Part shown: positions 9,267 to 17,936 of the stretch, one piece after another | Position numbering within the stretch: position 1 is the first letter of the stretch | Layout: each line of letters opens with the position of its first letter | Assembly: GCA_003402315.1 (NCBI GenBank) | Contig: QFXI01000009.1 | Coordinates: forward strand, 186,001-250,000 | DNA length: 64,000 nt | Source of the DNA: Candidatus Nitrotoga sp. LAW | GTDB lineage: Bacteria; Pseudomonadota; Gammaproteobacteria; Burkholderiales; Gallionellaceae | Direction of reading: 5' to 3' | Made by a program: the position numbers and the translations under genes | The notes under the pieces: generated by a model | What the model saw: the letters and a program-made list of their open reading frames with translations, nothing else | Told to the model about the DNA's origin: nothing | Databases searched by the model: none

Positions 9267-10358
9267 ATGTCCTACTCAATTGAACCCACCTACACCCACG
9301 GTACACCTGAAAAATGCGCTGTATTATTGCTTAACCTTGGCACGCCAGATGCTCCCACTGCCCAAGCAGTCAAACCTTACCTACGTGAATTTTTGGGTGA
9401 CCCACGCGTAGTAGAAATTCCCAAACTAGTCTGGTGGTTCATTCTGAACGGCATTATCCTAAACACCAGACCAAAAAAATCTGCCGCCAAATATGCCAGT
9501 ATTTGGATGCCGGAAGGCTCACCCCTGAAAGTACATACCGAACGTCAAACGAAACTACTAGAAAACTATCTAGGAGAACGTACCCATGGCATGCCACTGG
9601 TAGTGGATTACGCCATGCGCTACGGCAACCCCTCAATTTCCAGCGTGCTAGACAAACTCAAGGCGCAAAACTGTCAGCGCATCCTGCTTGTACCGATGTA
9701 TCCACAATATGCCGCCAGTGCAACCGGCACTGCATGGGATATAGTTTTTAACGAACTCACCAAACAGCGCAACATGCCCTCATTACGCACCATTAAGCAC
9801 TTCCACGACAACCCCGGCTACGTTGCGGCTACCGTACAAAACATCCGTGATTATTGGACACTGCATGGTCGCCCGGATAAGCTCGTGATGAGCTTTCACG
9901 GTTTACCGCGCTACACGCTGGAAAAAGGAGATCCTTATCACTGTGAATGCCACAAAAGCGGACGCCTAATAGCCGAGGCGCTGCAACTTAATGCAGAACA
10001 ATACACTGTTTGTTTCCAGTCGCGCTTCGGCCGCTCTGAGTGGATCAAACCTTACACCACTACCATACTTAAAGAGTTGGGTACTAAAAAAACTAAACGC
10101 GTTGATGTGGTTTGTCCTGGCTTCGTAGCAGACTGCCTGGAAACACTGGAAGAGATTGCAATGGAAGGCAAGGAAGACTTCAAGCATGCGGGCGGAGGCG
10201 AGTATCACTACATCCCTTGCCTCAATGAACGGCCAGGTTGGATACACGCCTTAACGGATTTAGTGTTGGATAACCTACACGGCTGGCTGGATAAACCGCA
10301 AGCTGCGCAACTGGAACAGAGCCGCTTAAAGGCTCTAGCAATGGGCGCTAAGCGTTAG
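9267..10358 (+). CDS. hemH: Ferrochelatase
   Basis: Ferrochelatase inserts ferrous iron into protoporphyrin IX, the last step of haem synthesis. The 363-residue protein has [11 protein letters not shown] near the N-terminus, the catalytic histidine in [10 protein letters not shown], and the C-terminal [12 protein letters not shown] stretch. I start it at the ATG at 9267; an in-frame TTG at 9252 is possible but less likely. It follows hrcA by about 110 bp on the same strand and converges on orn. Confidence 0.97.
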   Translation: MSYSIEPTYTHGTPEKCAVLLLNLGTPDAPTAQAVKPYLREFLGDPRVVEIPKLVWWFILNGIILNTRPKKSAAKYASIWMPEGSPLKVHTERQTKLLENYLGERTHGMPLVVDYAMRYGNPSISSVLDKLKAQNCQRILLVPMYPQYAASATGTAWDIVFNELTKQRNMPSLRTIKHFHDNPGYVAATVQNIRDYWTLHGRPDKLVMSFHGLPRYTLEKGDPYHCECHKSGRLIAEALQLNAEQYTVCFQSRFGRSEWIKPYTTTILKELGTKKTKRVDVVCPGFVADCLETLEEIAMEGKEDFKHAGGGEYHYIPCLNERPGWIHALTDLVLDNLHGWLDKPQAAQLEQSRLKALAMGAKR

Positions 10359-10406
10359 TGCATTGCGCCATATGAGCTAACCCCATACAGCGGGACAAAA
10401 AAACCT

Positions 10407-10952
10407 TTATATCCGAATAAAATTCTCGCGGTAATACTTCATCTCATTGATAGATTCATAAATATCGGCCAGCGCTTCATGCTTACCGTGTTTCTTTATG
10501 CCCTGAGCCACTTCAGGCTTCCAGCGTTTAGCAAGTTCCTTAAGGGTGCTTACATCCAAATTGCGGTAGTGGAAATAGCTTTCCAATTGCGGCATCCAGC
10601 GTGCCAGAAAGCGCCGGTCTTGACAGATGGAATTGCCGCACATCGGTGATGTGCGGGCGGGTACGTGTTCCTTAAGAAACTCCAGCATCTGAGCTTCCAC
10701 TGCTGCGGCGTCTAGCGTAGATGCTTTTACCTTGTCGATGAGGCCAGATTTGCCATGAGTGGCTTTATTCCAGCTATCCATACCATCCAATATGGTATCT
10801 GCTTGATGCACTACTAAAACTGGAGCTTCAACAATAGTATTCAAATCGCTATCGGTAATAACCAGCGCAACTTCAATAATGCAATCAGTTTCCGGAACTA
10901 GACCGGTCATTTCCATGTCTATCCAGATAAGGTAGTTTTGATTTTGTGCCAT
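10407..10952 (-). CDS. orn: Oligoribonuclease
   Basis: This 3'-5' exoribonuclease degrades 2-5 nt RNAs and linear pGpG. The 181-residue protein has the DEDDh exonuclease motifs: IDMEMTGL near the start, the middle [13 protein letters not shown], and the closing [14 protein letters not shown]. Length is normal. It is divergent from the M48 protease gene, a frequent pairing in betaproteobacteria. Confidence 0.97.
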   Translation of the reverse strand: MAQNQNYLIWIDMEMTGLVPETDCIIEVALVITDSDLNTIVEAPVLVVHQADTILDGMDSWNKATHGKSGLIDKVKASTLDAAAVEAQMLEFLKEHVPARTSPMCGNSICQDRRFLARWMPQLESYFHYRNLDVSTLKELAKRWKPEVAQGIKKHGKHEALADIYESINEMKYYRENFIRI

Positions 10953-11118
10953 AATTCACTGAGTTTGTTTATTGACATTGTCGGACAGGTATTGTGCCAT
11001 ATCAACACCATAAGCCAATTATTTATAATTAGCAAAACACAGCCAAAATACGCTATAAAATTTAAAATAAGCAACTAATATCAATTATTTACAGTATTTT
11101 TTATAAAAATCAGAATAA

Positions 11119-12372
11119 ATGAATCCATTCCAATTTTCCGCGTTATTTATTAGCGCACTGATTTTAACTACGATCGCCCAAATGTGGCTGGCACGACGTC
11201 ATCTTGCACACATTCAGGCGCATCGCGCCGAAGTTCCATCGAATTTTCGCGAGCAGATTGACCTCTCGGCACACCAAAAAGCGGCAGACTACACAAGCGC
11301 CAAAACGCGATTGACTATGCTGAGTACACCATTCAATGCCCTACTACTACTCGTATTCACCCTCGGTGGTGGAGTGCAGTGGATCGCCGACTTGTGGTTG
11401 ACCACTTTTACCAATTCACTCATACAAGGCTTGGCGGTCATCCTAACGGTATTGCTACTCTCATCCCTGTTGGAAATGCCATTCAGCCTATACCGCACAT
11501 TCGTCATTGAGGCACGCTACGGCTTCAATAAAATGACGCTGGTCATGTATCTGGCCGATACCGCAAAGGGCTTATTGCTTGGTGCCATATTCGGCCTGCC
11601 ATTATTATTTGGAGTATTGTGGCTGATGGAACGCATGGGCGCAAATTGGTGGCTGTATGTGTGGGGAGTATGGGTAACGTTCAATCTGCTGCTACTCTTC
11701 ATCTATCCCTCTTTCATTGCACCGCTGTTCAACAAGTTCAGCCCACTGCAAGATGAGACGCTCAAAACGCGTATTAAAGCACTATTACAGAAATGCGGAT
11801 TCACCGCACAGGGGCTATTCGTAATGGATGGCTCCAAGCGTACCTCACACGGAAATGCCTACTTCACGGGCTTCGGAAAAACCAAACGGATTGTGTTTTT
11901 CGACACCCTGCTGGAACGCCTCGCACCAATAGAAATTGAGGCAGTACTAGCGCATGAGCTGGGACATTTCAAACGTCACCATGTACTGAAGCGTATCGTT
12001 TTCACCTTTGCCTTAAGCCTATGTTTTTTATGGCTACTAGCACAATTGATGGAGGCAAACTGGTTCTATAACGGACTTGGCGTTACCACTCCATCGACCG
12101 CACTGGCGCTATTACTGTTCTTCATGATATTGCCGGTGTTCAGCTTTTTACTGCATCCACTTATGAGTTACTACTCACGCAAACATGAATTTGAAGCGGA
12201 TGCCTATGCCGCGCAACAAACCAATGCGCATGATTTGGCCAGCGCTCTGGTAAAGATGTACCAAGACAATGCGGCAACACTTACGCCAGATCCGTTATAT
12301 TCTACGTTTTACGACTCACATCCACCCGCACTAATGCGTATTGCCCGATTACAAACTTTACAAGGAGCCTAG
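11119..12372 (+). CDS. M48-family membrane zinc metalloprotease (Ste24/CAAX protease-like)
   Basis: The 417-residue protein has several hydrophobic segments, starting with one at residues 4-22, and the zinc-binding motif HELGH in EAVLAHELGHFKRHH. The third ligand is probably in KHEFEADAYAAQQ. This arrangement fits the Ste24-like M48 family of inner-membrane proteases, which act on membrane or lipidated proteins; the bacterial substrate is unknown. It leads a tight run with a cytochrome c gene (2-bp gap), phhB and rsgA, an order common in betaproteobacteria. Confidence 0.93.
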   Translation: MNPFQFSALFISALILTTIAQMWLARRHLAHIQAHRAEVPSNFREQIDLSAHQKAADYTSAKTRLTMLSTPFNALLLLVFTLGGGVQWIADLWLTTFTNSLIQGLAVILTVLLLSSLLEMPFSLYRTFVIEARYGFNKMTLVMYLADTAKGLLLGAIFGLPLLFGVLWLMERMGANWWLYVWGVWVTFNLLLLFIYPSFIAPLFNKFSPLQDETLKTRIKALLQKCGFTAQGLFVMDGSKRTSHGNAYFTGFGKTKRIVFFDTLLERLAPIEIEAVLAHELGHFKRHHVLKRIVFTFALSLCFLWLLAQLMEANWFYNGLGVTTPSTALALLLFFMILPVFSFLLHPLMSYYSRKHEFEADAYAAQQTNAHDLASALVKMYQDNAATLTPDPLYSTFYDSHPPALMRIARLQTLQGA

Positions 12373-12374
12373 CC

Positions 12375-12680
12375 ATGAAAAAATTTCTTGCTCTATTTTT
12401 ATTACTGTGCGGTACAGCACAAGCCGAGCCCTTTGCCGATGGCCAACCTGAAGCCGGTAAAAAATTATTCGACAAATACCAATGTAACAGTTGCCATAAC
12501 GGCAAAATGGGCGGTGACGGCAATGCCATCTTCACGCGTCCCAACCGCAGGGTGCAGGATCCGCAGCAGTTAACGGCACAAATTTTAGTATGCGCCCGTA
12601 ATGCGCGCGCAAATTTGTCCACACAGGAAAAACTAGACCTCGCAGCTTATCTCAACAAGAATTTCTATAAATTCAAGTGA
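12375..12680 (+). CDS. Small periplasmic monohaem cytochrome c
   Basis: This 101-residue protein has an N-terminal signal peptide ending near AQAEP and one haem-binding motif, CNSCH (residues 37-41). The downstream pattern with FTRPNRRV and a C-terminal AAYLNKNFYKF is shared by a small cytochrome family next to phhB and rsgA in betaproteobacteria. The usual distal methionine ligand of class I cytochromes is missing from the C-terminal half; the only methionine after the haem site is residue 45. The partner is unknown. Confidence 0.88.
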   Translation: MKKFLALFLLLCGTAQAEPFADGQPEAGKKLFDKYQCNSCHNGKMGGDGNAIFTRPNRRVQDPQQLTAQILVCARNARANLSTQEKLDLAAYLNKNFYKFK

Positions 12681-12685
12681 GCGTT

Positions 12686-13024
12686 ATGACAATTTCCTGT
12701 GATTTAGCAAACAAAAAATGTATACCTTGCGAAGGCGGCATACAACCGTTACCCCAGGATAAAGTTAACCTTCTGATAAAGCAGCTGGATGGCTGGGTAC
12801 AACGCGATCACACCATCGGCAAGGTTTTCAACTTCAAGAACTATTATCAGACCATGGCCTTCGTAAATGCAGTGGCATGGCTTTCGCACCGCGAAGATCA
12901 TCATCCCGATCTGAACGTGAGTTACAACAAGTGCCATGTGGAATATTCCACGCATGCCATTAATGGCCTGTCGGAGAATGACTTCATCTGCGCCGCCAAG
13001 GTAGACGCCTTGCTTAAGGTTTGA
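12686..13024 (+). CDS. phhB: 4a-hydroxytetrahydrobiopterin dehydratase (pterin-4a-carbinolamine dehydratase)
   Basis: The family dehydrates 4a-hydroxytetrahydrobiopterin during pterin recycling. The 112-residue protein has the signature REDHHPDLNVSYNKC with the active-site histidines, and a DGW motif early. I use the ATG at 12686; a GTG at 12677 would overlap the cytochrome stop codon by four bases and is a plausible alternative. No phenylalanine hydroxylase is in the window, so its role here is open. The end overlaps the rsgA start. Confidence 0.93.
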   Translation: MTISCDLANKKCIPCEGGIQPLPQDKVNLLIKQLDGWVQRDHTIGKVFNFKNYYQTMAFVNAVAWLSHREDHHPDLNVSYNKCHVEYSTHAINGLSENDFICAAKVDALLKV

Positions 13025-13893
13025 ATCCACCAATCCAAGGGCAGGTGGTCGCTGCCTTCAGCCGCCAATATATAGTTGAACTGTGTGATGGAGAGCTGCT
13101 GCCCTGTCTGACACACGGAAAAAAAAGCGAAGTTGCATGTGGTGACGTTGTAGAAATTCAGCGCATAAGTGATGCGCAAGGAGTGATCGAACGTACCCTG
13201 CCGCGCCAAACCTTACTATATCGTTCTGATGCCTACCGCCAGAAACTTATTGCCGCCAACATTACACAAATTATTGTGGTCGTGGCAAGCAAACCTTCAT
13301 TCAGCGACGAACTATTGGCGCGCTGCCTCATCGCCGCACACGATCAGCAACTTGCAACTCTCGTTGTACTGAATAAATGCGACTTACTGGAAGCAACAAT
13401 GATTGCACGTGCCCAACTGGAACCCTACCGCGCCATTGGTTACCGTGTGCTGGAACTGTGTGCCAAAGAGAATACCTCTCCTTTGCGCCCCTTTCTACAA
13501 GGCCACACCAGCATATTGGTGGGGCAATCCGGCATGGGTAAATCCACCCTTATCAATGCATTGCTACCGGATGCGCAAGCACCCACACGCGAAATTTCCA
13601 CTGCACTGAATTCAGGAAAACACACCACCACCCACGCACGTCTCTATCACTTAAATAGGGAAAGCCATCTGATAGACTGCCCCGGTGTGCAAGCCTTCGG
13701 GCTACACCATCTGGATTTTGGTGCCATCGAAGCTGGTTTTGTGGAATTCGCAGCTTTCCACGGCCAGTGCCGCTTCCACAACTGTCGTCATACGCACGAG
13801 CCGGGCTGCGCACTGAAAAAAACAGAGCAAGAAGGAAAGATAGATGCGCGGAGGCTAAAGCTGTTTCAGGAGATAAGCCAGAATAGATGTTGA
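13021..13893 (+). CDS. rsgA: Ribosome small-subunit-dependent GTPase A
   Basis: RsgA is a circularly permuted GTPase that checks maturation of the 30S subunit. The 290-residue protein has an N-terminal OB fold, then motifs in permuted order: NKCD (G4), GQSGMGKST (G1), a G2 region with TTTHARLYH, and DCPG (G3). A C-terminal zinc site follows, with cysteines and a histidine around CRFHNCRHTHEPGC. The start is a TTG at 13021 that overlaps the phhB stop; no better start fits the homology. Confidence 0.95.
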   Translation: MNPPIQGQVVAAFSRQYIVELCDGELLPCLTHGKKSEVACGDVVEIQRISDAQGVIERTLPRQTLLYRSDAYRQKLIAANITQIIVVVASKPSFSDELLARCLIAAHDQQLATLVVLNKCDLLEATMIARAQLEPYRAIGYRVLELCAKENTSPLRPFLQGHTSILVGQSGMGKSTLINALLPDAQAPTREISTALNSGKHTTTHARLYHLNRESHLIDCPGVQAFGLHHLDFGAIEAGFVEFAAFHGQCRFHNCRHTHEPGCALKKTEQEGKIDARRLKLFQEISQNRC

Positions 13894-13933
13894 CCTGCCT
13901 GCTTTGAAAAAGCAGAGGATTATTTAACTTAAG

Positions 13934-14111
13934 GGCACCTCTAAAAATTAAGAATTCTAAACAAGACTAGGCGCGAATAAAAAATGTTGACGCAGCATAT
14001 ATATTGATATGTACGGAAACATTTTTTGTGAGCAACAACGTATTGTGACGAGACGGGTTAAGCAGGCAATTCCCGAAGGGGATGCTCGCAAATCTGAATT
14101 TTTAATAGTAG
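13934..14111. repeat. Structured dispersed repeat, about 178 bp, with imperfect inverted ends
   Basis: The left end, GCACCTCTAAAAATT, resembles the reverse complement of the right end, which reads CTATTAAAAATTCAGA. Inside lies a nested inverted repeat: AAAAAATGTT (13979-13988) pairs with AACATTTTTT (14018-14027) around the near-palindrome GCATATATATTGATATGT. Related end sequences occur at 51477-51503 and 60604-60630. It is non-coding and looks like a mobile or formerly mobile repeat near the 3' end of rsgA. Confidence 0.55.
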
Positions 14112-14143
14112 ACATCGAACGAGAAGCCAATGTTGTGGGTATA

Positions 14144-15082
14144 TCAGATCCCCACTAACGTTGCCAATCCTAACAATAACAACAACACCATCCAAAACAC
14201 CAGCGCGCGCCACACCAAACCTACAGTGCTTTGCATGAAATCCACGTCAGCCTCGTCCCCTATTCCCAGTTCAGGACGATCCAGTGGCAAACCACCCTGT
14301 GGAATTGGCGATCCAAGCCGTACTCCGATCGCTCCCGCACCACTTGCCAGCACAATGCCAGCTTCTGGATCAGGCCAGTTTTGTGCTTGTGTGCGCCAGC
14401 AATACACTGTGTCTTCAAAATCGCCGACAATCGCAAAGATCGTGGCGGTACAGCGCAACGGAAGCCATTCTATCCAATGATAAGCTTGTCGTGCGAACAC
14501 GCCAAATTCGCTAAGTTCAGCGTCACTTTGTTTATCCCAGCGGGTATAAATGAACTGCGCCATCCGATACAATATTGCGCCAACTGGCCCCAGCCCTAAC
14601 AACATTGTAATCACAAACCACGTTATTACACCAAACACGCGACGGTGCGAGGCCAGTAGCCCTTCTTCAATAGTAACGCGCGCAACTTCCTCATAACTCA
14701 GTTCATGGCATGGCATTCCACGCCATGTAGAAAGAATACTACGCGCTTTATCCAAATCATTATCGCGCAGCGCTTGGTGAATGTCCGTGTAGTAATGACT
14801 AAACTGGCGGAAGCCCATGGTGAGGTAAAGCACCAACACACTGAATGCCCAGGCGAACACCGGGTGGATAAGATACGACAACCAATACAACACAGCTGTG
14901 CCACATAACGGCAATAATACCGCCAGTAGCCAAGCAATCTTGCCATGTTTATGTTCACCCGTATTTAGGTGGCGCTGAAAAAAATTTACATAGCGTGTCA
15001 ATCGGACAAACAAATATTTGCGCGAAGCAAGCGGATGAAATTGTTCCAGAAACAGGGCGACGATTAAGGAAAACAGGCTCAT
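14144..15082 (-). CDS. CobD/CbiB-family membrane protein
   Basis: This 312-residue integral membrane protein has hydrophobic segments near residues 1-15, 50-95, 150-180 and at the C-terminus. It resembles the betaproteobacterial CobD/CbiB-like family usually found beside rsgA. Supporting stretches are the N-terminal LEQFHPL and the GDFEDTVYCWRTQAQ and ASGAGAIGVRLG regions. True CbiB makes adenosylcobinamide phosphate, but no other cobalamin gene is here, so the activity is not established. AmpE-like is another label for this superfamily. Confidence 0.8.
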   Translation of the reverse strand: MSLFSLIVALFLEQFHPLASRKYLFVRLTRYVNFFQRHLNTGEHKHGKIAWLLAVLLPLCGTAVLYWLSYLIHPVFAWAFSVLVLYLTMGFRQFSHYYTDIHQALRDNDLDKARSILSTWRGMPCHELSYEEVARVTIEEGLLASHRRVFGVITWFVITMLLGLGPVGAILYRMAQFIYTRWDKQSDAELSEFGVFARQAYHWIEWLPLRCTATIFAIVGDFEDTVYCWRTQAQNWPDPEAGIVLASGAGAIGVRLGSPIPQGGLPLDRPELGIGDEADVDFMQSTVGLVWRALVFWMVLLLLLGLATLVGI

Positions 15083-15224
15083 GTCATCTCAAGGTACATA
15101 GGCTAAATTAGCCCGCAAGATACCACACACACACATAATTATGCGACACACCATTCATCCTATTTCCTTCAACTGAACTTGTAAAAACGGCTGCGAACCC
15201 AATACTGGAGCGGATTAACGGCGG

Positions 15225-15667
15225 ATGCGGAGAGTTACCCAATGGGTGAGTGAATTTGAGCAAAAAGCGAGGCTACAAGCCGTTGATTCGGCGTTACAGG
15301 TACAAGCCCAGGAACAGGTAGTGGAAGACATTCGCTTGGTGACACCAGGCGGGTGATTTCAGGTTCGTTGGGACGAGAACGGAAGTCCGGCCGCACTGAG
15401 GCAGTTGACGTTCTTTGCCGAATTTCTCAAAATCATTAAGTTATTCGCCCACTAGATGGAAGGCTGCCCGATGTTGCACACCAGCCCCAACGCACCCCCA
15501 AAAGTCGACGTCCCCGGCACCTGACTACTCTCGATTCTCGATGGGCAGCGACGTTATGCGCACGTCGCCGAGTTGCGCGGTGACGAAGTCGCACCGCAGA
15601 ATTTGGCATAAACAAGATCGTCAGCGACGAGAACCTGCGCCGCGCCTTAGCCCGTCTCTACTCCTAA
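15225..15667 (+). pseudogene. Decayed insertion-sequence transposase N-terminal remnant
   Basis: The plus strand keeps one frame through three stops. It reads VRWDENGSPAALRQLTFFAE, then MEGCPMLHTSPNAP, then LLSILDGQRRYAHVAELRGD. After a small frameshift it continues with NKIVSDENLRRALARLYS. These are the conserved N-terminal blocks of a DDE transposase that I recognise from proteobacterial IS elements, although I cannot name the IS family. The catalytic DDE domain is gone. The remnant sits next to the frameshifted secreted genes and marks this patch as accessory DNA. Confidence 0.7.
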
Positions 15668-15702
15668 CCCAAAAACACGCTGCTAGAGCAAATACTCCGC
15701 AT

Positions 15703-16936
15703 TTAAGCGGGCGCGCACATCGCAACGCCCTCGTCTGCCCAACCGAGCGCCACCACTTCGGCGATGTCTTGCTGGTTCGCTGAGTACCGATGATTTGAAT
15801 CCCACGCATTTTTCGCCCCGTTGTCAGCAAAAGCGCGGTTGTAAGCCCGATATACCGGAACACTCGCTTGCGGGCATGAAAATGAACCGTCAGCGTTTTT
15901 CCGTGGCACATTCATCGGGAACGAATAACCTTCGAAATTCCACTGTTGCTTAGTCGTTGGGCGCGGCATTTTTTGCAAGTTTTTTAACGCCGCACAATCG
16001 GCATCGCCCACCGTGAAAAAGTGTGAGTTTGGCCCGGGCGAGACGCTGCCATAGAAGCGACAGGTACGCACGAAACCGCCTGCGTTGGACGACTTACCCG
16101 TGCGAACAAAGTGACCCGCGCCGCCGGAATCAACAAATGCCGCTTCCGCCGGATCGCTTGTGTAGAAAAAATACCGCCTGGTGATTTGGGGAAATCTTGT
16201 GTGTTGCGGAATTCGATCACCGTACCAGCGCGTTTTGGAGCGGGGAGGTCGCGCAACTTGATCACACCAAAGTAGCCTGTTACTCCTAGCTCATAGCCAA
16301 CCCCTAAACCAGCGTTGTCTCCAGAGACGACAACTCTTCAAACTCAAACCCCGTAACGGTAGTAGCCCGCCGCACACCTTCAGAGGTTGTGTAGCAAGGA
16401 AGAAGTGGGGGTGGACTAAAGCCGATGAGTGGTGGCATAAATGATACGCCACAACTCGGCACGCCCGTAACGCTTATAGTCCCTTTTTCTGAAAGTGCGT
16501 TGGGGAGAAAGGGGCCAGACGGATAATACTCAGAGATTACAGTGGCACCATTAAAACTTGAAAACAAGTTTTCAAAGTGGACATGCGGCTCGATCCCACT
16601 TCTACTGCGCAGGTCGAATCCAAAAGCAGATAGAAGAGAGGACGGTTGCGAAATATCCACAAACCGAACACTAGACCGCTCCGGAAAATCACCCTGTGCG
16701 GTCGGCGGCAGATTTTCTGTTTGTGTAAAGAGCCGCGTATAAGTGGCGGGGAGATAGCCCAGTTGAGGGGATATAACAAACTCCAAAAAAAGCCCCTCGC
16801 GTGGAACGACTGAAAACGGGCCAGGTTCAACGACACTTGCAGCCCATGAAGGCAAAAATGGCACTGACCAGAGTAACGCAAAAGCCGCTGCTAAGAGCCA
16901 ATTTTTATGCGCCATTGATCGACTGAATGCAATCAT
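15703..16936 (-). pseudogene. Secreted protein with C-terminal DUF5648 domain, broken by two frameshifts
   Basis: The minus strand starts at 16936 with a signal peptide (SVPFLPSWAAS) and about 205 residues I do not recognise. Near 16320-16340 the coding sense moves to a second frame (VGYELGVTGYFGVIKLRDLP...VIEFRNTQ). In an A6 run at 16166-16171 it moves to a third (FYTSDPAEAAFVDSGG). That frame continues to 15703 with VCRFYGSVSPGPNSHFF-like blocks and ends VALGWADEGVAMCAPA, the DUF5648 pattern. Restoring two single-base shifts gives one protein of about 410 residues. Decay or sequencing error could each explain this. Confidence 0.65.
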
Positions 16937-16959
16937 GGAAGCTGTACACGCTGTGGATT

Positions 16960-17709
16960 TTATCCTGCGACGATATAGCTACGCACGAGCGTCTCAAGCG
17001 CGTCGGCGCTTGAGGGGTTGTACGTCTCAGCCAACCATGCTGCAACGCCAGCAATATGCGGAGCTGCCATTGACGTTCCACTCAATCGTCCATAGTTGTT
17101 GTATATCGTACCGTTTCCTTTTTGGGGAAACGGCACGCCGCTCAACGTAGGATTGGTGCGGCTCACACTACTGCCACTTATCGACATATTCACCACCGCC
17201 ACTCTGTAAGGAAATGTCGCAACCACGTTTGCCTTTATCCAATCTAAGCCAGAAAGGATGGAAGAAAGGAGCGCTCCCGCCAATACATAAGCGCAAACAT
17301 TTGCGGTATCCTGCGCATCCGCGACTGATACTGAAAAAATTGGCGCACCCGCGTTAACACCGCGCACACCTACGCCAGAGTCTTTCGCACCAATAATTCC
17401 CGCAACGTGCGTACCGTGCGGATACCAGCCAATTGACGGTAACCCGATGCAGTTTGTACCGTTGGTTGAACACGATGGGTTGACGCGCTGCATTACATTC
17501 AAATCGACATGATTACCGACACCTGCATCTAAAACATAGACCTGAGTTTTCGCTACAGCAGTACTGACCTTTCCGTTAACAGCAACACGCCCCCAGGCGC
17601 TAATTTCAGAACCACCCCCGCCACCAAAAAAATTTGCCGGAGCTGGATTCGGTGTCCAGCCCGGCGGCAACGGCGTATCACTCCAGGGCGGAGTTTGACT
17701 GAACTGCAC
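16960..17709 (-). CDS. Subtilisin-like serine protease (S8 family), 5' end disrupted
   Basis: The catalytic domain is complete over 249 residues: aspartate in VYVLDAGVG, histidine in HGTHVAGI, asparagine in VVNMSISG and serine in LSGTSMAAPH. The frame opens at a GTG at 17709 with no signal peptide. Protein-like sequence continues upstream in the same frame to a stop at 17827-17829, and then apparently in another frame (DAYFEYIDM). The original gene therefore had a longer N-terminus with prodomain and export signal. As it stands it may not be exported, so it could be a pseudogene. The secreted DUF5648 gene follows 23 bp downstream. Confidence 0.75.
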   Translation of the reverse strand: MQFSQTPPWSDTPLPPGWTPNPAPANFFGGGGGSEISAWGRVAVNGKVSTAVAKTQVYVLDAGVGNHVDLNVMQRVNPSCSTNGTNCIGLPSIGWYPHGTHVAGIIGAKDSGVGVRGVNAGAPIFSVSVADAQDTANVCAYVLAGALLSSILSGLDWIKANVVATFPYRVAVVNMSISGSSVSRTNPTLSGVPFPQKGNGTIYNNYGRLSGTSMAAPHIAGVAAWLAETYNPSSADALETLVRSYIVAG

Positions 17710-17936
17710 GTAACTAACCTCGGTGACCCGTTCGACGCGGGGGTCGTCGCGACAAATTTTTTGTAGCTGCCCGTTATTTAGTAGGTGGTGAACGAAAGAC
17801 CAACTCAGCTTGTCATGTCGATGTATTCAAAGTAAGCATCAACGACGCAGATTCGCCGCCTAAAATTGAGTAATGAAAATCAGGCTCATAAAATCCGAAC
17901 CCGACGAGTATTCGATTGACAATCCCGTGCGCGAGC

